DNA of 12,237 bases from Desulfatitalea sp. (GTDB lineage: Bacteria; Desulfobacterota; Desulfobacteria; Desulfobacterales; Desulfosarcinaceae): positions 1-12,237 of the forward strand of contig JABDRH010000061.1 in assembly GCA_013041835.1 (NCBI GenBank). Direction: 5' to 3'. This document shows, piece after piece, positions 7,095 through 12,237 of this stretch (its first letter is position 1; the number at the start of each line of letters is the position of its first letter). Made by a program: the position numbers and the translations under genes. The notes beneath the pieces were generated by a model, which did not search any database, was not told where the DNA came from, and worked only from the letters and a program-made list of their open reading frames with translations.

Positions 7095-7355
7095 TTATCC
7101 CCCCAGCATCATTTTGACAATGGACCCGGCGGGTGCATGTACCCAATCCGACGTTTCTATCTTTTGGTATATCTCCTTGAGCTCCGCGCGGATGGCCGGG
7201 ATATCGGCATTCGGCTCATCCGTCGCATGGAAATGATAACCGGGCTGCCCGGGTCCGGGTCCGGGGGGAAGACCGGCTTTGGCGGCATTTTTCATGGCAA
7301 ACAGGAGTCTTTCGTGCGCGGCCAGGTGCTCCGGAGCGCCAAGCGCCCACTCCAT
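7095..7355 (-). CDS. small unrecognised protein, 86 residues
   Basis: This ORF starts at ATG 7355, 28 nt after the stop of the upstream AhpD-like gene, so it is probably co-transcribed; the ribosome binding site is weak (GGTTGAG). Its N-terminal half is helical (HLAAHERLLFAMKNAAKAG). A Gly/Pro-rich linker (LPPGPGPGQPG, about 29-39) follows, then HATDEPNADIPAIRAELKEI (43-62), a hydrophilic helix. There is no signal peptide or membrane segment. I do not recognise the family. That the second half recurs as a decayed copy at 6496-6640 supports it being a real gene. The motif TDEP plus a charged helix also occurs in the neighbouring broken gene (TDEPIDTKKKIIELY), which may hint at a shared ancestry. 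Confidence 0.55.
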   Translation of the reverse strand: MEWALGAPEHLAAHERLLFAMKNAAKAGLPPGPGPGQPGYHFHATDEPNADIPAIRAELKEIYQKIETSDWVHAPAGSIVKMMLGG

Positions 7356-7383
7356 GACTCAACCATTTAAAATCACGCAGCAA

Positions 7384-8097
7384 TCAATCGGCAAACTTTT
7401 TCTTGGAATTCCACAATGAACGCAAGCCTTTTTGCACGTCATCGATTCCCAGTTTTTCCGTCTCGTCGGGTGCAATCTTGGCATCGGATACCACAGGCGT
7501 GTAGGTCAGGTTGCAGGCATTTTCAACCATCGCCCACGTGTGAGCGTAGCCAATGAAAAAGATGTGGCGAAGAAGGCGTTTTTCTCCCCATACCTCGCGC
7601 GCCTGAGCGAACAATTCATCGGTCATCGAATTGGTGACACAAGCGTCAATAAACTTCAGGGCCAGACGTTGCTCTTCATTCCAGAGCGCCGAGTCCGGGT
7701 AAGGCAACATGGCGAGTTGCGCGGGGTCCCAATATTCCTTGGACAGGGGAGACGTGATAGCGCCTTTGGCCAAAAGCGCCGCCATCCACTCACACCCCGT
7801 AAGCCTGGCGACTTCATGGCAAATCAGGTTCATGGGGCTCCCCGAAGTGCCCTGGAAGTCCGGCGCAAGGAGTCCGATGAGCGCATTCTCGTAAATGTTT
7901 GCGACAGCCTGCATCTCCGGGTCGTTTTCCAGCATGAGCCAGCCGTCGCTTGGCGGAACTCTTTTCAGATTGTCCTTCGCCGCCGCCTTCTCTGCCTCGC
8001 TGAGGTGGGACATCGCCTCGATATCCGCGTCATTGCGAAGAATCGGCAATCGAATCCCTTTCGGCTGTTTGGATCGTTCATTTGCATTTTTTGTCAT
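7384..8097 (-). CDS. AhpD-like (carboxymuconolactone decarboxylase-type) protein, middle copy
   Basis: This 237-residue paralogue has its start at ATG 8097, not the upstream ATG at 8127. AAAGGAGACCC lies 5-8 nt before 8097, and the same leader precedes the paralogue at 9037. Conserved blocks: RLPILRNDADIEAMSHLSEA, SDGWLMLENDPEMQAV, GSPMNLICHEVARLTGCEWM, WNEEQRLALKF (Gln where most copies have Glu), MTDELFAQAREVWGEKRLLR and HTWAMVENACNLTY. The single Cys in GCEWM is not part of a CxxC. It is probably cytoplasmic. It is followed closely by the small gene at 7355, and preceded by hairpin repeat B, which separates it from the next copy upstream. The biochemical role is unknown; the family assignment rests on the conserved helical pattern. 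Confidence 0.8.
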   Translation of the reverse strand: MTKNANERSKQPKGIRLPILRNDADIEAMSHLSEAEKAAAKDNLKRVPPSDGWLMLENDPEMQAVANIYENALIGLLAPDFQGTSGSPMNLICHEVARLTGCEWMAALLAKGAITSPLSKEYWDPAQLAMLPYPDSALWNEEQRLALKFIDACVTNSMTDELFAQAREVWGEKRLLRHIFFIGYAHTWAMVENACNLTYTPVVSDAKIAPDETEKLGIDDVQKGLRSLWNSKKKFAD

Positions 8098-8161
8098 TTT
8101 TGGGTCTCCTTTATTTAAAAATTCCAATGATACACCATTGAATCATTAAGGCGCTTAACGG

Positions 8162-8295
8162 AAAAGAATATACCAACTTTGCGGCGAATTTTTTTTGTCT
8201 TCAAGGCGCGTGTCAAAGGATGCATACGGTCTGTATTCGGCCTTTGACACAACGCATAAGACGGGAAAAAAGACAAGCCAGCGGGTATATTCTTT
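8162..8295. repeat. long hairpin repeat, MITE-like, copy B
   Basis: This is an imperfect inverted repeat with outer arms AAAAGAATATACC (8162-8174) and GGTATATTCTTT (8284-8295), and a perfect 10-bp inner stem GTGTCAAAGG (8210-8219) with CCTTTGACAC (8241-8250). It shares order and sequence with copy A: TTGCGGCGAATTT (8179-8191) versus TTGCGCCGGATTT, GTCTTCAAGGC (8197-8207) versus GTCTGCAAGGC, and AAGACAAGCCAG followed by TATTCTTT versus AAGACAAGCAAG and TATTCTTT. It starts about 13 nt beyond the stop of the AhpD-like gene at 8309. Apart from the following gene's ribosome binding site, the 8098-8308 gap holds nothing else. Confidence 0.65.
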
Positions 8296-8308
8296 GACAG
8301 AAATCGTT

Positions 8309-9037
8309 TTACCCTCCCATCTTGGGCATAGAGGCCCATAAAGAACGCAAGCCTTCCATCACCTTTGGGTCCAAATCCAAGCGCACTTCGGGGTCGGGAG
8401 GTATATCCGCCTGCTCCTGGAACCGTTCGGTGGGCTCCCACTTCAAGTTACAGGCGTTTTGAACCATGGCCCAAAAGTGGACATAGGAAATCCAGCGAAT
8501 GATCCGAAGAAGGCGTTTTTCTCCCCATGTCTCGCGCGCCTGAGCGAACACTTCATCGGTCATCGTATTGGTGAGGCAAGCACGTGTAAACTTTAGGGTT
8601 AAGCGTTCCTCGTCCGTCCAGATATTCGAGTCCGGGTTTTCGATCACGGCGAGTTTCGCGGGATTTAAATCCCTTTTCATGACCTTTGCCATGTTAATGG
8701 CGATAGTAGACATACCGATGGCCATCCAATCGGCTCCCATATGCCTTCCGACTTCGATGCAAATCAGGTTCATCGGACCGAACGGAACCATTTGGGTGTC
8801 CGGTTTAAGCAGACCGATGCTTGCTATTTCATCGATGCGTGATATGGCTTGCAGCTCCGGGTCGTGCCCCAGCAAATACCAACCGTCGCTTGGCGGAACC
8901 CTTCTTTGGTTTTCCTTGGCCGCCGCTTTCTCCTCACTGTTCAGATGCGACAATGCGTCGATGTCCGCGTCCGTGCGAACCATCGGTAATCGTATGCCTT
9001 TTGTCTGCTGGGATAGTTCATTGTTGTGTTGTGCCAT
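8309..9037 (-). CDS. AhpD-like (carboxymuconolactone decarboxylase-type) protein
   Basis: This 242-residue protein starts at ATG 9037 with AAAGGAGACCC upstream, nearly the same leader as the copy at 8097. Blocks: RLPMVRTDADIDALSHLNSE (17-36), SDGWYLLGHDPELQAI, GPMNLICIEVGRHMGADWM, WTDEERLTLKFTRAC, MTDEVFAQARETWGEKRLLR and FWAMVQNACNLKW. It is the closest relative in the window to the amber-interrupted gene at 1622-2350: both share LTLKFTRACL and the QNAC...W ending. It has no CxxC and no signal peptide. A candidate sigma-54 promoter lies about 60 nt upstream (9097-9112), so this gene may head an operon running to 7095 or beyond. The function is not known; any enzymatic label would be a guess from the fold. 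Confidence 0.82.
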   Translation of the reverse strand: MAQHNNELSQQTKGIRLPMVRTDADIDALSHLNSEEKAAAKENQRRVPPSDGWYLLGHDPELQAISRIDEIASIGLLKPDTQMVPFGPMNLICIEVGRHMGADWMAIGMSTIAINMAKVMKRDLNPAKLAVIENPDSNIWTDEERLTLKFTRACLTNTMTDEVFAQARETWGEKRLLRIIRWISYVHFWAMVQNACNLKWEPTERFQEQADIPPDPEVRLDLDPKVMEGLRSLWASMPKMGG

Positions 9038-9096
9038 TTTGTTGGGTCTCCTTTCGACTTAAACCTCTCATTAGAACATCAATAGTGGACAGTTTA

Positions 9097-9112
9097 TCCA
9101 AAGTACGTGCCA
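9097..9112 (-). promoter_or_regulatory. candidate sigma-54 (-24/-12) promoter for the AhpD-like gene at 9037
   Basis: The minus strand reads TGGCACGTACTTTGGA. It has a perfect -24 block TGGCACG and correct spacing to TTGG at -12, where the consensus is TTGC. The start would fall near 9085, giving a leader of about 48 nt. A perfect direct repeat GTAATCATT lies just upstream (9131-9139 and 9148-9156) and could bind an activator. The mismatch in the -12 GC lowers confidence. Confidence 0.4.
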
Positions 9113-9219
9113 GTGATAGAATGAATCCTCGTAATCATTAACAAGTTGTAATCATTTGGAAAGGCACGGTAATTCTTGACAATAAAGATTTTTAGGGGCA
9201 ACTCCATTTTTTAAGATAT

Positions 9220-9252
9220 CTCTATAGCCCATTTTAGAACCAAGCTCCAAAC
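9220..9252 (+). repeat. left copy of an inverted repeat flanking the exported AhpD-like gene
   Basis: CTCTATAGCCCATTTTAGAA continues to CCAAGCTCCAAAC. It matches the reverse complement of 10273-10304 at 24 of the first 26 positions, including an unbroken CCATTTTAGAACCAAGC. The two copies bracket about 1.08 kb containing the signal-peptide AhpD-like gene. No obvious target-site duplication is seen. The remaining 9253-9430 stretch downstream of that gene shows no convincing ORF. Confidence 0.65.
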
Positions 9253-9430
9253 CAATAGTCCATTTGCTTTACCCACATATCAACGCATGGCACCAAGCGA
9301 GGCGCCGGAGGAGCTTACGCCATCTCGATGAGGATTACGAAGCTCCTTCACAGGCTTTGCGCGAAAGATAGGCCTTGCCGACCATATTTCCGGCTGCCGT
9401 TTGGCGACACACGATTCCAGCATGACTGCA

Positions 9431-10237
9431 TCAATTTCCCAAAGAATAGAAGTAATTTAGTAGTTGTTGTCTTTTGGCTTCGTTTGCACCACCCATATTT
9501 TCTATAACCTCGGGTGGTATAGACGGCGCCGGCTCCGCCACGGGGTCGTACGTTAAGTCCGTGACTTTCGATACCAACGCCCACAAATTAATGTATCCAA
9601 TCCAGGTGACGTTCCGGAGGAGTTGTTTCTCTCCCCATGCCTCGAGCGCCTCTTGGTACAATTCATCAGACAACATATTTTCAATTAACGCCTTGGTAAA
9701 CCTGAGGGTCAAGCGCTCTTCGTCTGTCCAGCCACGCCAATTCGGGCACATAATGAAGTGGAGCTTCCTCTTGTAGTATTCAGGCAGTTCGAACGCAGCT
9801 ATCTGGGCAATGGTGACGGCTTCGAAAAAGGGCCACATGTAATCGCTGCCGGAACGCTTTGAAATATAAAGGGAAATCAGGTTCAACGGGCTATAAGGGA
9901 TCCCTTGCATATCCGGGTAGCAGAGCGCGCCCAATTCATTGCCGAAGATTATCCAGAGCATCTGTAATTCCGGGTCATTTCCCAGCACAGCCCATCCCTG
10001 ACTGGCTACAAGATTCCTTTGAATGATTGTCTCTCCCAATGCCTTCTCAGAATCCGCCAGGTGAGATAATGCCGCAAGGTCGTCGACAGTTTCAATAAGC
10101 GGCATTCTCGGCTCTGTCGCCGCCTGCCCACTTCCGCCATGGTTATTGGCGCCAACGACGACAGGCGCGGCTGCAATCACCATGAGACATAAAACAAAAA
10201 TGTGACCACCCATCATCATCTTCTTGACTCTTTTCAT
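9431..10237 (-). CDS. exported AhpD-like (carboxymuconolactone decarboxylase-type) protein
   Basis: This 268-residue paralogue differs from the others by a clear Sec-type signal peptide: basic MKRVKK, then a hydrophobic stretch from about residue 12 to 28 (FVLCLMVIAAAPVVVG), with probable cleavage near residue 30 before NNHGGSG. The mature part keeps the family blocks: VDDLAALSHLADSEKAL, SQGWAVLGNDPELQML, SPLNLISLYISKRSGSDYM, WTDEERLTLRFTKAL, LSDELYQEALEAWGEKQLLR. The start ATG 10237 has GGGAG 8 nt upstream. A periplasmic or membrane-facing role follows from the signal peptide; the activity is unknown and no CxxC is present. It lies 102 nt downstream of the HXXEE copy 2 stop, is bracketed by a 26-bp inverted repeat (9220-9252 and 10273-10304), and is the most divergent copy. 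Confidence 0.82.
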   Translation of the reverse strand: MKRVKKMMMGGHIFVLCLMVIAAAPVVVGANNHGGSGQAATEPRMPLIETVDDLAALSHLADSEKALGETIIQRNLVASQGWAVLGNDPELQMLWIIFGNELGALCYPDMQGIPYSPLNLISLYISKRSGSDYMWPFFEAVTIAQIAAFELPEYYKRKLHFIMCPNWRGWTDEERLTLRFTKALIENMLSDELYQEALEAWGEKQLLRNVTWIGYINLWALVSKVTDLTYDPVAEPAPSIPPEVIENMGGANEAKRQQLLNYFYSLGN

Positions 10238-10272
10238 GCAGTACTCCCTTCATCTGTTAATGAATTCAAATA

Positions 10273-10304
10273 GTTTAGGCTTGGTTCTAAAATGGACCAT
10301 AGAG
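10273..10304 (-). repeat. right copy of the inverted repeat flanking the exported AhpD-like gene
   Basis: Read on the minus strand this is CTCTATGGTCCATTTTAGAA followed by CCAAGCCTAAAC, the partner of 9220-9252. It sits 35-67 nt upstream of the ATG at 10237, so it could also contain promoter or operator sequence for that gene. Confidence 0.65.
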
Positions 10305-10339
10305 CAATTTTATTTTCACCTGAGCATGCGATCCAACGC

Positions 10340-10954
10340 TTAACCCTTGGGTGCGGGATGCTTGGCGGCTCTCGCATTTTTAATGAATTCAAAAACCTTC
10401 CGACCATTCATTCTTATGATAATGATCGAGCCGATCGCCATGACTATGCCCGCATAAACAATAGAGAACAGCCATTCCACCGGATGCATCAGTTTGTTTT
10501 GCACGACATAGATAATGCTGTAGATGGGTATGGGTTGCATCAGGACCGCGGTCACCAGTCCGGGCGAGTAAAAACGCTCCAATTTGAACCTCTTGACCGC
10601 ACCGATATGACCAGGAAACTGACCAATAAAGAGCAGCATGGGGGCCATGGTCAACCATACCACATGCGGAAAGAATAGAGGCACTAAACCCAGGCAGAGT
10701 ATACCGACAACCAAAACGAGTTCGTTGATCTCCGGTCTTGGGAAAGTAATATTCAAATGACGCGTCTCCATCTCCATGAAGCCACCCGGGAACCGATACT
10801 CCTCCCAAGCGTGGACAACGAGCGCGATAAAGATCAGGCCCGCCATTCGCTGTAGAACCGGCATTGCAGACCAGCTCATCGCTGTATAAATTGCAACCAT
10901 CCCCCCTGTAACGGCTAGTATATTAAGGCTATTCTTAAAAATAAAGCTTTTCAT
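10340..10954 (-). CDS. HXXEE-domain membrane protein (copy 2)
   Basis: This 204-residue paralogue of the protein at 4922-5539 is collinear through the whole length. The start MKSFIFKN has AGGA upstream (8 nt). The motif HAWEEYRFPGGF (48-59) holds H48, E51 and E52; KLERFYSPG (124-132) is identical. The GELFAHF of copy 1 is GQFPGHIG here, keeping H116 but replacing E112 by Gln. About six hydrophobic segments predict an inner-membrane protein, and the short C-terminal tail is basic. Function is unknown in the family; the His/Glu set suggests metal binding. It is the first gene of the minus-strand array, preceded by a long-hairpin leader (10968-11084) and a sigma-54-like promoter (11249-11264), and is divergent from the GAF/sigma-54 regulator at 11400. 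Confidence 0.82.
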   Translation of the reverse strand: MKSFIFKNSLNILAVTGGMVAIYTAMSWSAMPVLQRMAGLIFIALVVHAWEEYRFPGGFMEMETRHLNITFPRPEINELVLVVGILCLGLVPLFFPHVVWLTMAPMLLFIGQFPGHIGAVKRFKLERFYSPGLVTAVLMQPIPIYSIIYVVQNKLMHPVEWLFSIVYAGIVMAIGSIIIIRMNGRKVFEFIKNARAAKHPAPKG

Positions 10955-10967
10955 GAGTAGTTCCTAT

Positions 10968-11084
10968 TTGCCCATAATTTAAAGCTGCTAACAAGGTAAA
11001 CGTTTCCTGGCCCATGAGTCTGCATATGAGCCCGTCCAGTGCAACTTGGGAAACTATCTTGCTGCACCCCAAATTAATGGGCAA
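10968..11084. repeat. long imperfect hairpin in the leader of HXXEE copy 2
   Basis: Arms TTGCCCATAATTT (10968-10980) and AAATTAATGGGCAA (11071-11084) pair with one bulge. Further in, GCTGCTAACAAGGTAAACG plus TTTCC pairs imperfectly with GGGAAACTATCTTGCTGCA. The 117-nt unit has a different sequence from repeats A and B. It could be another MITE or an RNA structure in the 5' leader, since it ends 14 nt before the start codon. The rest of 10955-11399 is AT-rich, with regulatory motifs only. Confidence 0.55.
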
Positions 11085-11248
11085 TAACGACGATGCGCCA
11101 TGAGCCGATATTATGTGTCGCAAAAACGAGCTTGCTTTTAGCTGCCATATTGTTTTCAATTTGTGTGCCTACGTCGAAATAAATCTCAAAGAATGTTAAT
11201 TATCCGTTATTTTTTATATTTATTGTAACAGAGCGTTGGTTTTTGCAT

Positions 11249-11264
11249 CGCCATACAATTGCCA
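11249..11264 (-). promoter_or_regulatory. candidate sigma-54 (-24/-12) promoter upstream of HXXEE copy 2
   Basis: The minus strand reads TGGCAATTGTATGGCG: TGGCA at -24 and GGC at -12 with correct GG-N10-GC spacing. The -12 block is TGGC rather than TTGC. The start would be near 11237, giving a leader of about 280 nt that includes the long hairpin. It lies next to nested palindromes and a divergent sigma-54 activator gene, which raises the prior. Confidence 0.4.
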
Positions 11265-11305
11265 GCTCATGGTATACCATGATAAGCATGTAAGACCATG
11301 AGCTG
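11263..11305. promoter_or_regulatory. nested palindromes, candidate activator-binding sites in the divergent intergenic region
   Basis: CATGGTATACCATG (11268-11281) is a perfect 14-bp palindrome. It is nested in a second dyad formed by CAGCTCATGGT (11263-11273) and ACCATGAGCTG (11295-11305), with another CATG-N5-CATG between them. Such clustered dyads are typical of enhancer-binding-protein sites. They are about 95 nt from the start of the divergent regulator, so autoregulation is also possible. Confidence 0.45.
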
Positions 11306-11399
11306 TTGTGCGGCGGCAAATGAGATCATCCGATAATTTGCGTACGCGTTTCCATGGGACGGAATTATCATTTTCCCAATGTTGCATTTACATTCGGAT

Positions 11400-12237
11400 A
11401 TGGGTACGATGAATTTGAATAGGATACAGGAAGCAAGGAAGGATGCAGGCAAAATGAGAGCGTTTGAACGGCTTCTTTCCGAGGTCTCGGCTAAATACAT
11501 TAACTTGCCTATCGAAGAGATCGAGCACACGACACGGGATGACTTCGGCCGGCTCGCCAGGCTTCTTGGCGTGGATCGCTGTTTTCTCAATTTGATCAAA
11601 GAGGGGACAGCGGACCTGGACATTCCAAACCCGGATTGGTTCAAACAGTTTGCGTGGTGGCCGGAGCAGGACTCTGGCGCGATTCAGAAGCTGCAGGATC
11701 AGGGGTATGCCTATATCGTGCCTCAGCATTGGCAGTTCCAAAACAAGACGATAAAAGGGGATCCTTGGCAATTTACGGATATCAGTGAGATTCCCGAGGG
11801 GGCGAAAGAAGTTTATTCGTCCCTGCTCGGTATTAAATCCTTACTTTCGGTGCCCATTCCGGCCGGCGGCTCGATCGCCGGCGCCCTTACCGTCGCCACG
11901 ACCCGAAACCAGCGAACCTGGACGGATGAGGATATTGCCACGGTTCAACTCTTTGGAGAAATTTTCGTCAATGCCCTCATCAGAAAGCGAACCGAGGCGT
12001 CTCTGCGCATGGCCCTTGAGGAAGTGAAACTGCTCAAGGACCGGTTTGAAGCGGACTATATCTACTTAAAGGAAGAGATCGATTTAACCCATGATCTCGG
12101 TGATATTGTCGGCGCCACCAGAGCCTTCAAGGATGTCCTGTCGAAAGTCAGGCTTGTCGCCCCCACAAATTCCACGGTTCTAGTCCTCGGCGAAACCGGC
12201 ACCGGAAAAGGGGTGATTGCCAGGGCCATCCACAATC
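11400..12237 (+). CDS. GAF-domain sigma-54 transcriptional activator, FhlA-like, 3' end outside the window
   Basis: The frame is open to the right edge (279 codons visible from ATG 11400). An N-terminal GAF-type sensor domain spans about residues 20-195: AFERLLSEVSAKYINLP, LARLLGVDRCFLNLI, LLGIKSLLSVPI and WTDEDIATVQLFGEIFVNAL. A helical linker (ASLRMALEEVKLLKDRF) follows, then the start of the sigma-54 AAA+ domain (DIVGATRAFKDVL) with Walker A GETGTGKG (264-271); the usual final Glu of GETGTGKE is Gly here. The order matches FhlA-type activators that sense a small molecule through GAF. The start is uncertain: in-frame ATGs at 11379, 11400, 11409 and 11454 are possible, and 11454 has an AGG-type site just upstream. 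It is divergent from the HXXEE/AhpD array, which it is the natural candidate to control. Confidence 0.85.
   Translation, partial: MGTMNLNRIQEARKDAGKMRAFERLLSEVSAKYINLPIEEIEHTTRDDFGRLARLLGVDRCFLNLIKEGTADLDIPNPDWFKQFAWWPEQDSGAIQKLQDQGYAYIVPQHWQFQNKTIKGDPWQFTDISEIPEGAKEVYSSLLGIKSLLSVPIPAGGSIAGALTVATTRNQRTWTDEDIATVQLFGEIFVNALIRKRTEASLRMALEEVKLLKDRFEADYIYLKEEIDLTHDLGDIVGATRAFKDVLSKVRLVAPTNSTVLVLGETGTGKGVIARAIHN

Noticed and set aside
7432..8118. Long plus-strand open frame opposite the AhpD-like gene
   Set aside because: It is antisense to a gene with clear paralogues and a ribosome binding site, and its translation lacks any recognisable pattern.
5590..8295. Hairpin repeats considered as CRISPR or as simple terminators
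   Set aside because: Only two distant copies without regular spacers, so not CRISPR; too long and lacking a U-tract for simple intrinsic terminators.
8568..9062. Plus-strand open frame opposite the AhpD-like gene at 8309-9037
   Set aside because: Shadow of the conserved minus-strand gene; similar shadows occur opposite the other paralogues.
9288..9293. TGGCAC on the plus strand as a sigma-54 -24 element
   Set aside because: No TTGC-like -12 block at the required spacing, and no plus-strand gene downstream.
9348..9584. Minus-strand open frame overlapping the end of the exported AhpD-like gene
   Set aside because: Out of frame with the real gene, with no independent start signal or recognisable motif.
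11388..11771. Minus-strand open frames opposite the GAF regulator
   Set aside because: The plus strand encodes a clear GAF plus AAA+ protein open to the window edge; the minus frames are shadows.

Overview
The window looks like an accessory or metabolic island of an anaerobic Gram-negative bacterium, most likely a Desulfobacterota (deltaproteobacterial) genome. That placement is an inference. It rests on two FhlA-type sigma-54 activators, a DUF1329 envelope protein, an expansion of AhpD-like proteins and moderate GC content. No rRNA, tRNA or housekeeping gene is present to confirm it.

Layout. Positions 1-674 hold insertion-sequence debris: the 3' end of a basic, lysine-rich ORF (possibly a transposase tail) and an IS66-type TnpA with a disrupted C-terminus. 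Positions 754-2350 (minus strand) hold two decayed genes. One is a DUF1329 gene lacking its 5' part and frameshifted at a run of six C/G. The other is an AhpD-like gene interrupted by a single in-frame TAG. A 400-nt divergent control region follows, with a sigma-54-like promoter and a perfect 14-bp palindrome. It leads to a plus-strand regulator locus (2752-4871) split over several reading frames: a winged-helix segment, a TPR-like helical segment, and an intact sigma-54 AAA+ plus Fis-type HTH segment.

From 4922 to 10954 every supported gene is on the minus strand. In transcription order they are: HXXEE membrane protein (10954-10340), exported AhpD-like protein (10237-9431), AhpD-like (9037-8309), AhpD-like (8097-7384), a small 86-residue protein (7355-7095), a frameshifted unknown gene (7061-6645), a decayed second copy of the small gene (about 6640-6496), AhpD-like (6499-5753) and a second HXXEE protein (5539-4922). 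With the amber-interrupted copy, this makes five AhpD-like paralogues and two HXXEE paralogues. The right end (11400-12237, plus) begins a GAF plus sigma-54 AAA+ regulator that runs off the window, divergent from the HXXEE gene.

How it may work together (inference): two sigma-54 enhancer-binding proteins flank the array and may switch on minus-strand operons through candidate -24/-12 promoters at 2576-2591, 9097-9112 and 11249-11264. The array encodes many versions of an AhpD-fold protein without a visible CxxC, one of them exported, together with a small polytopic membrane protein carrying a HxxEE motif. The substrate is unknown. Two long-hairpin repeats of one family sit directly after AhpD stop codons, and a third, different hairpin lies in the leader of an HXXEE gene. 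Gene duplication, nonsense and frameshift decay and mobile-element traces show a locus in flux. Some frameshifts fall in homopolymers and could be sequencing errors.
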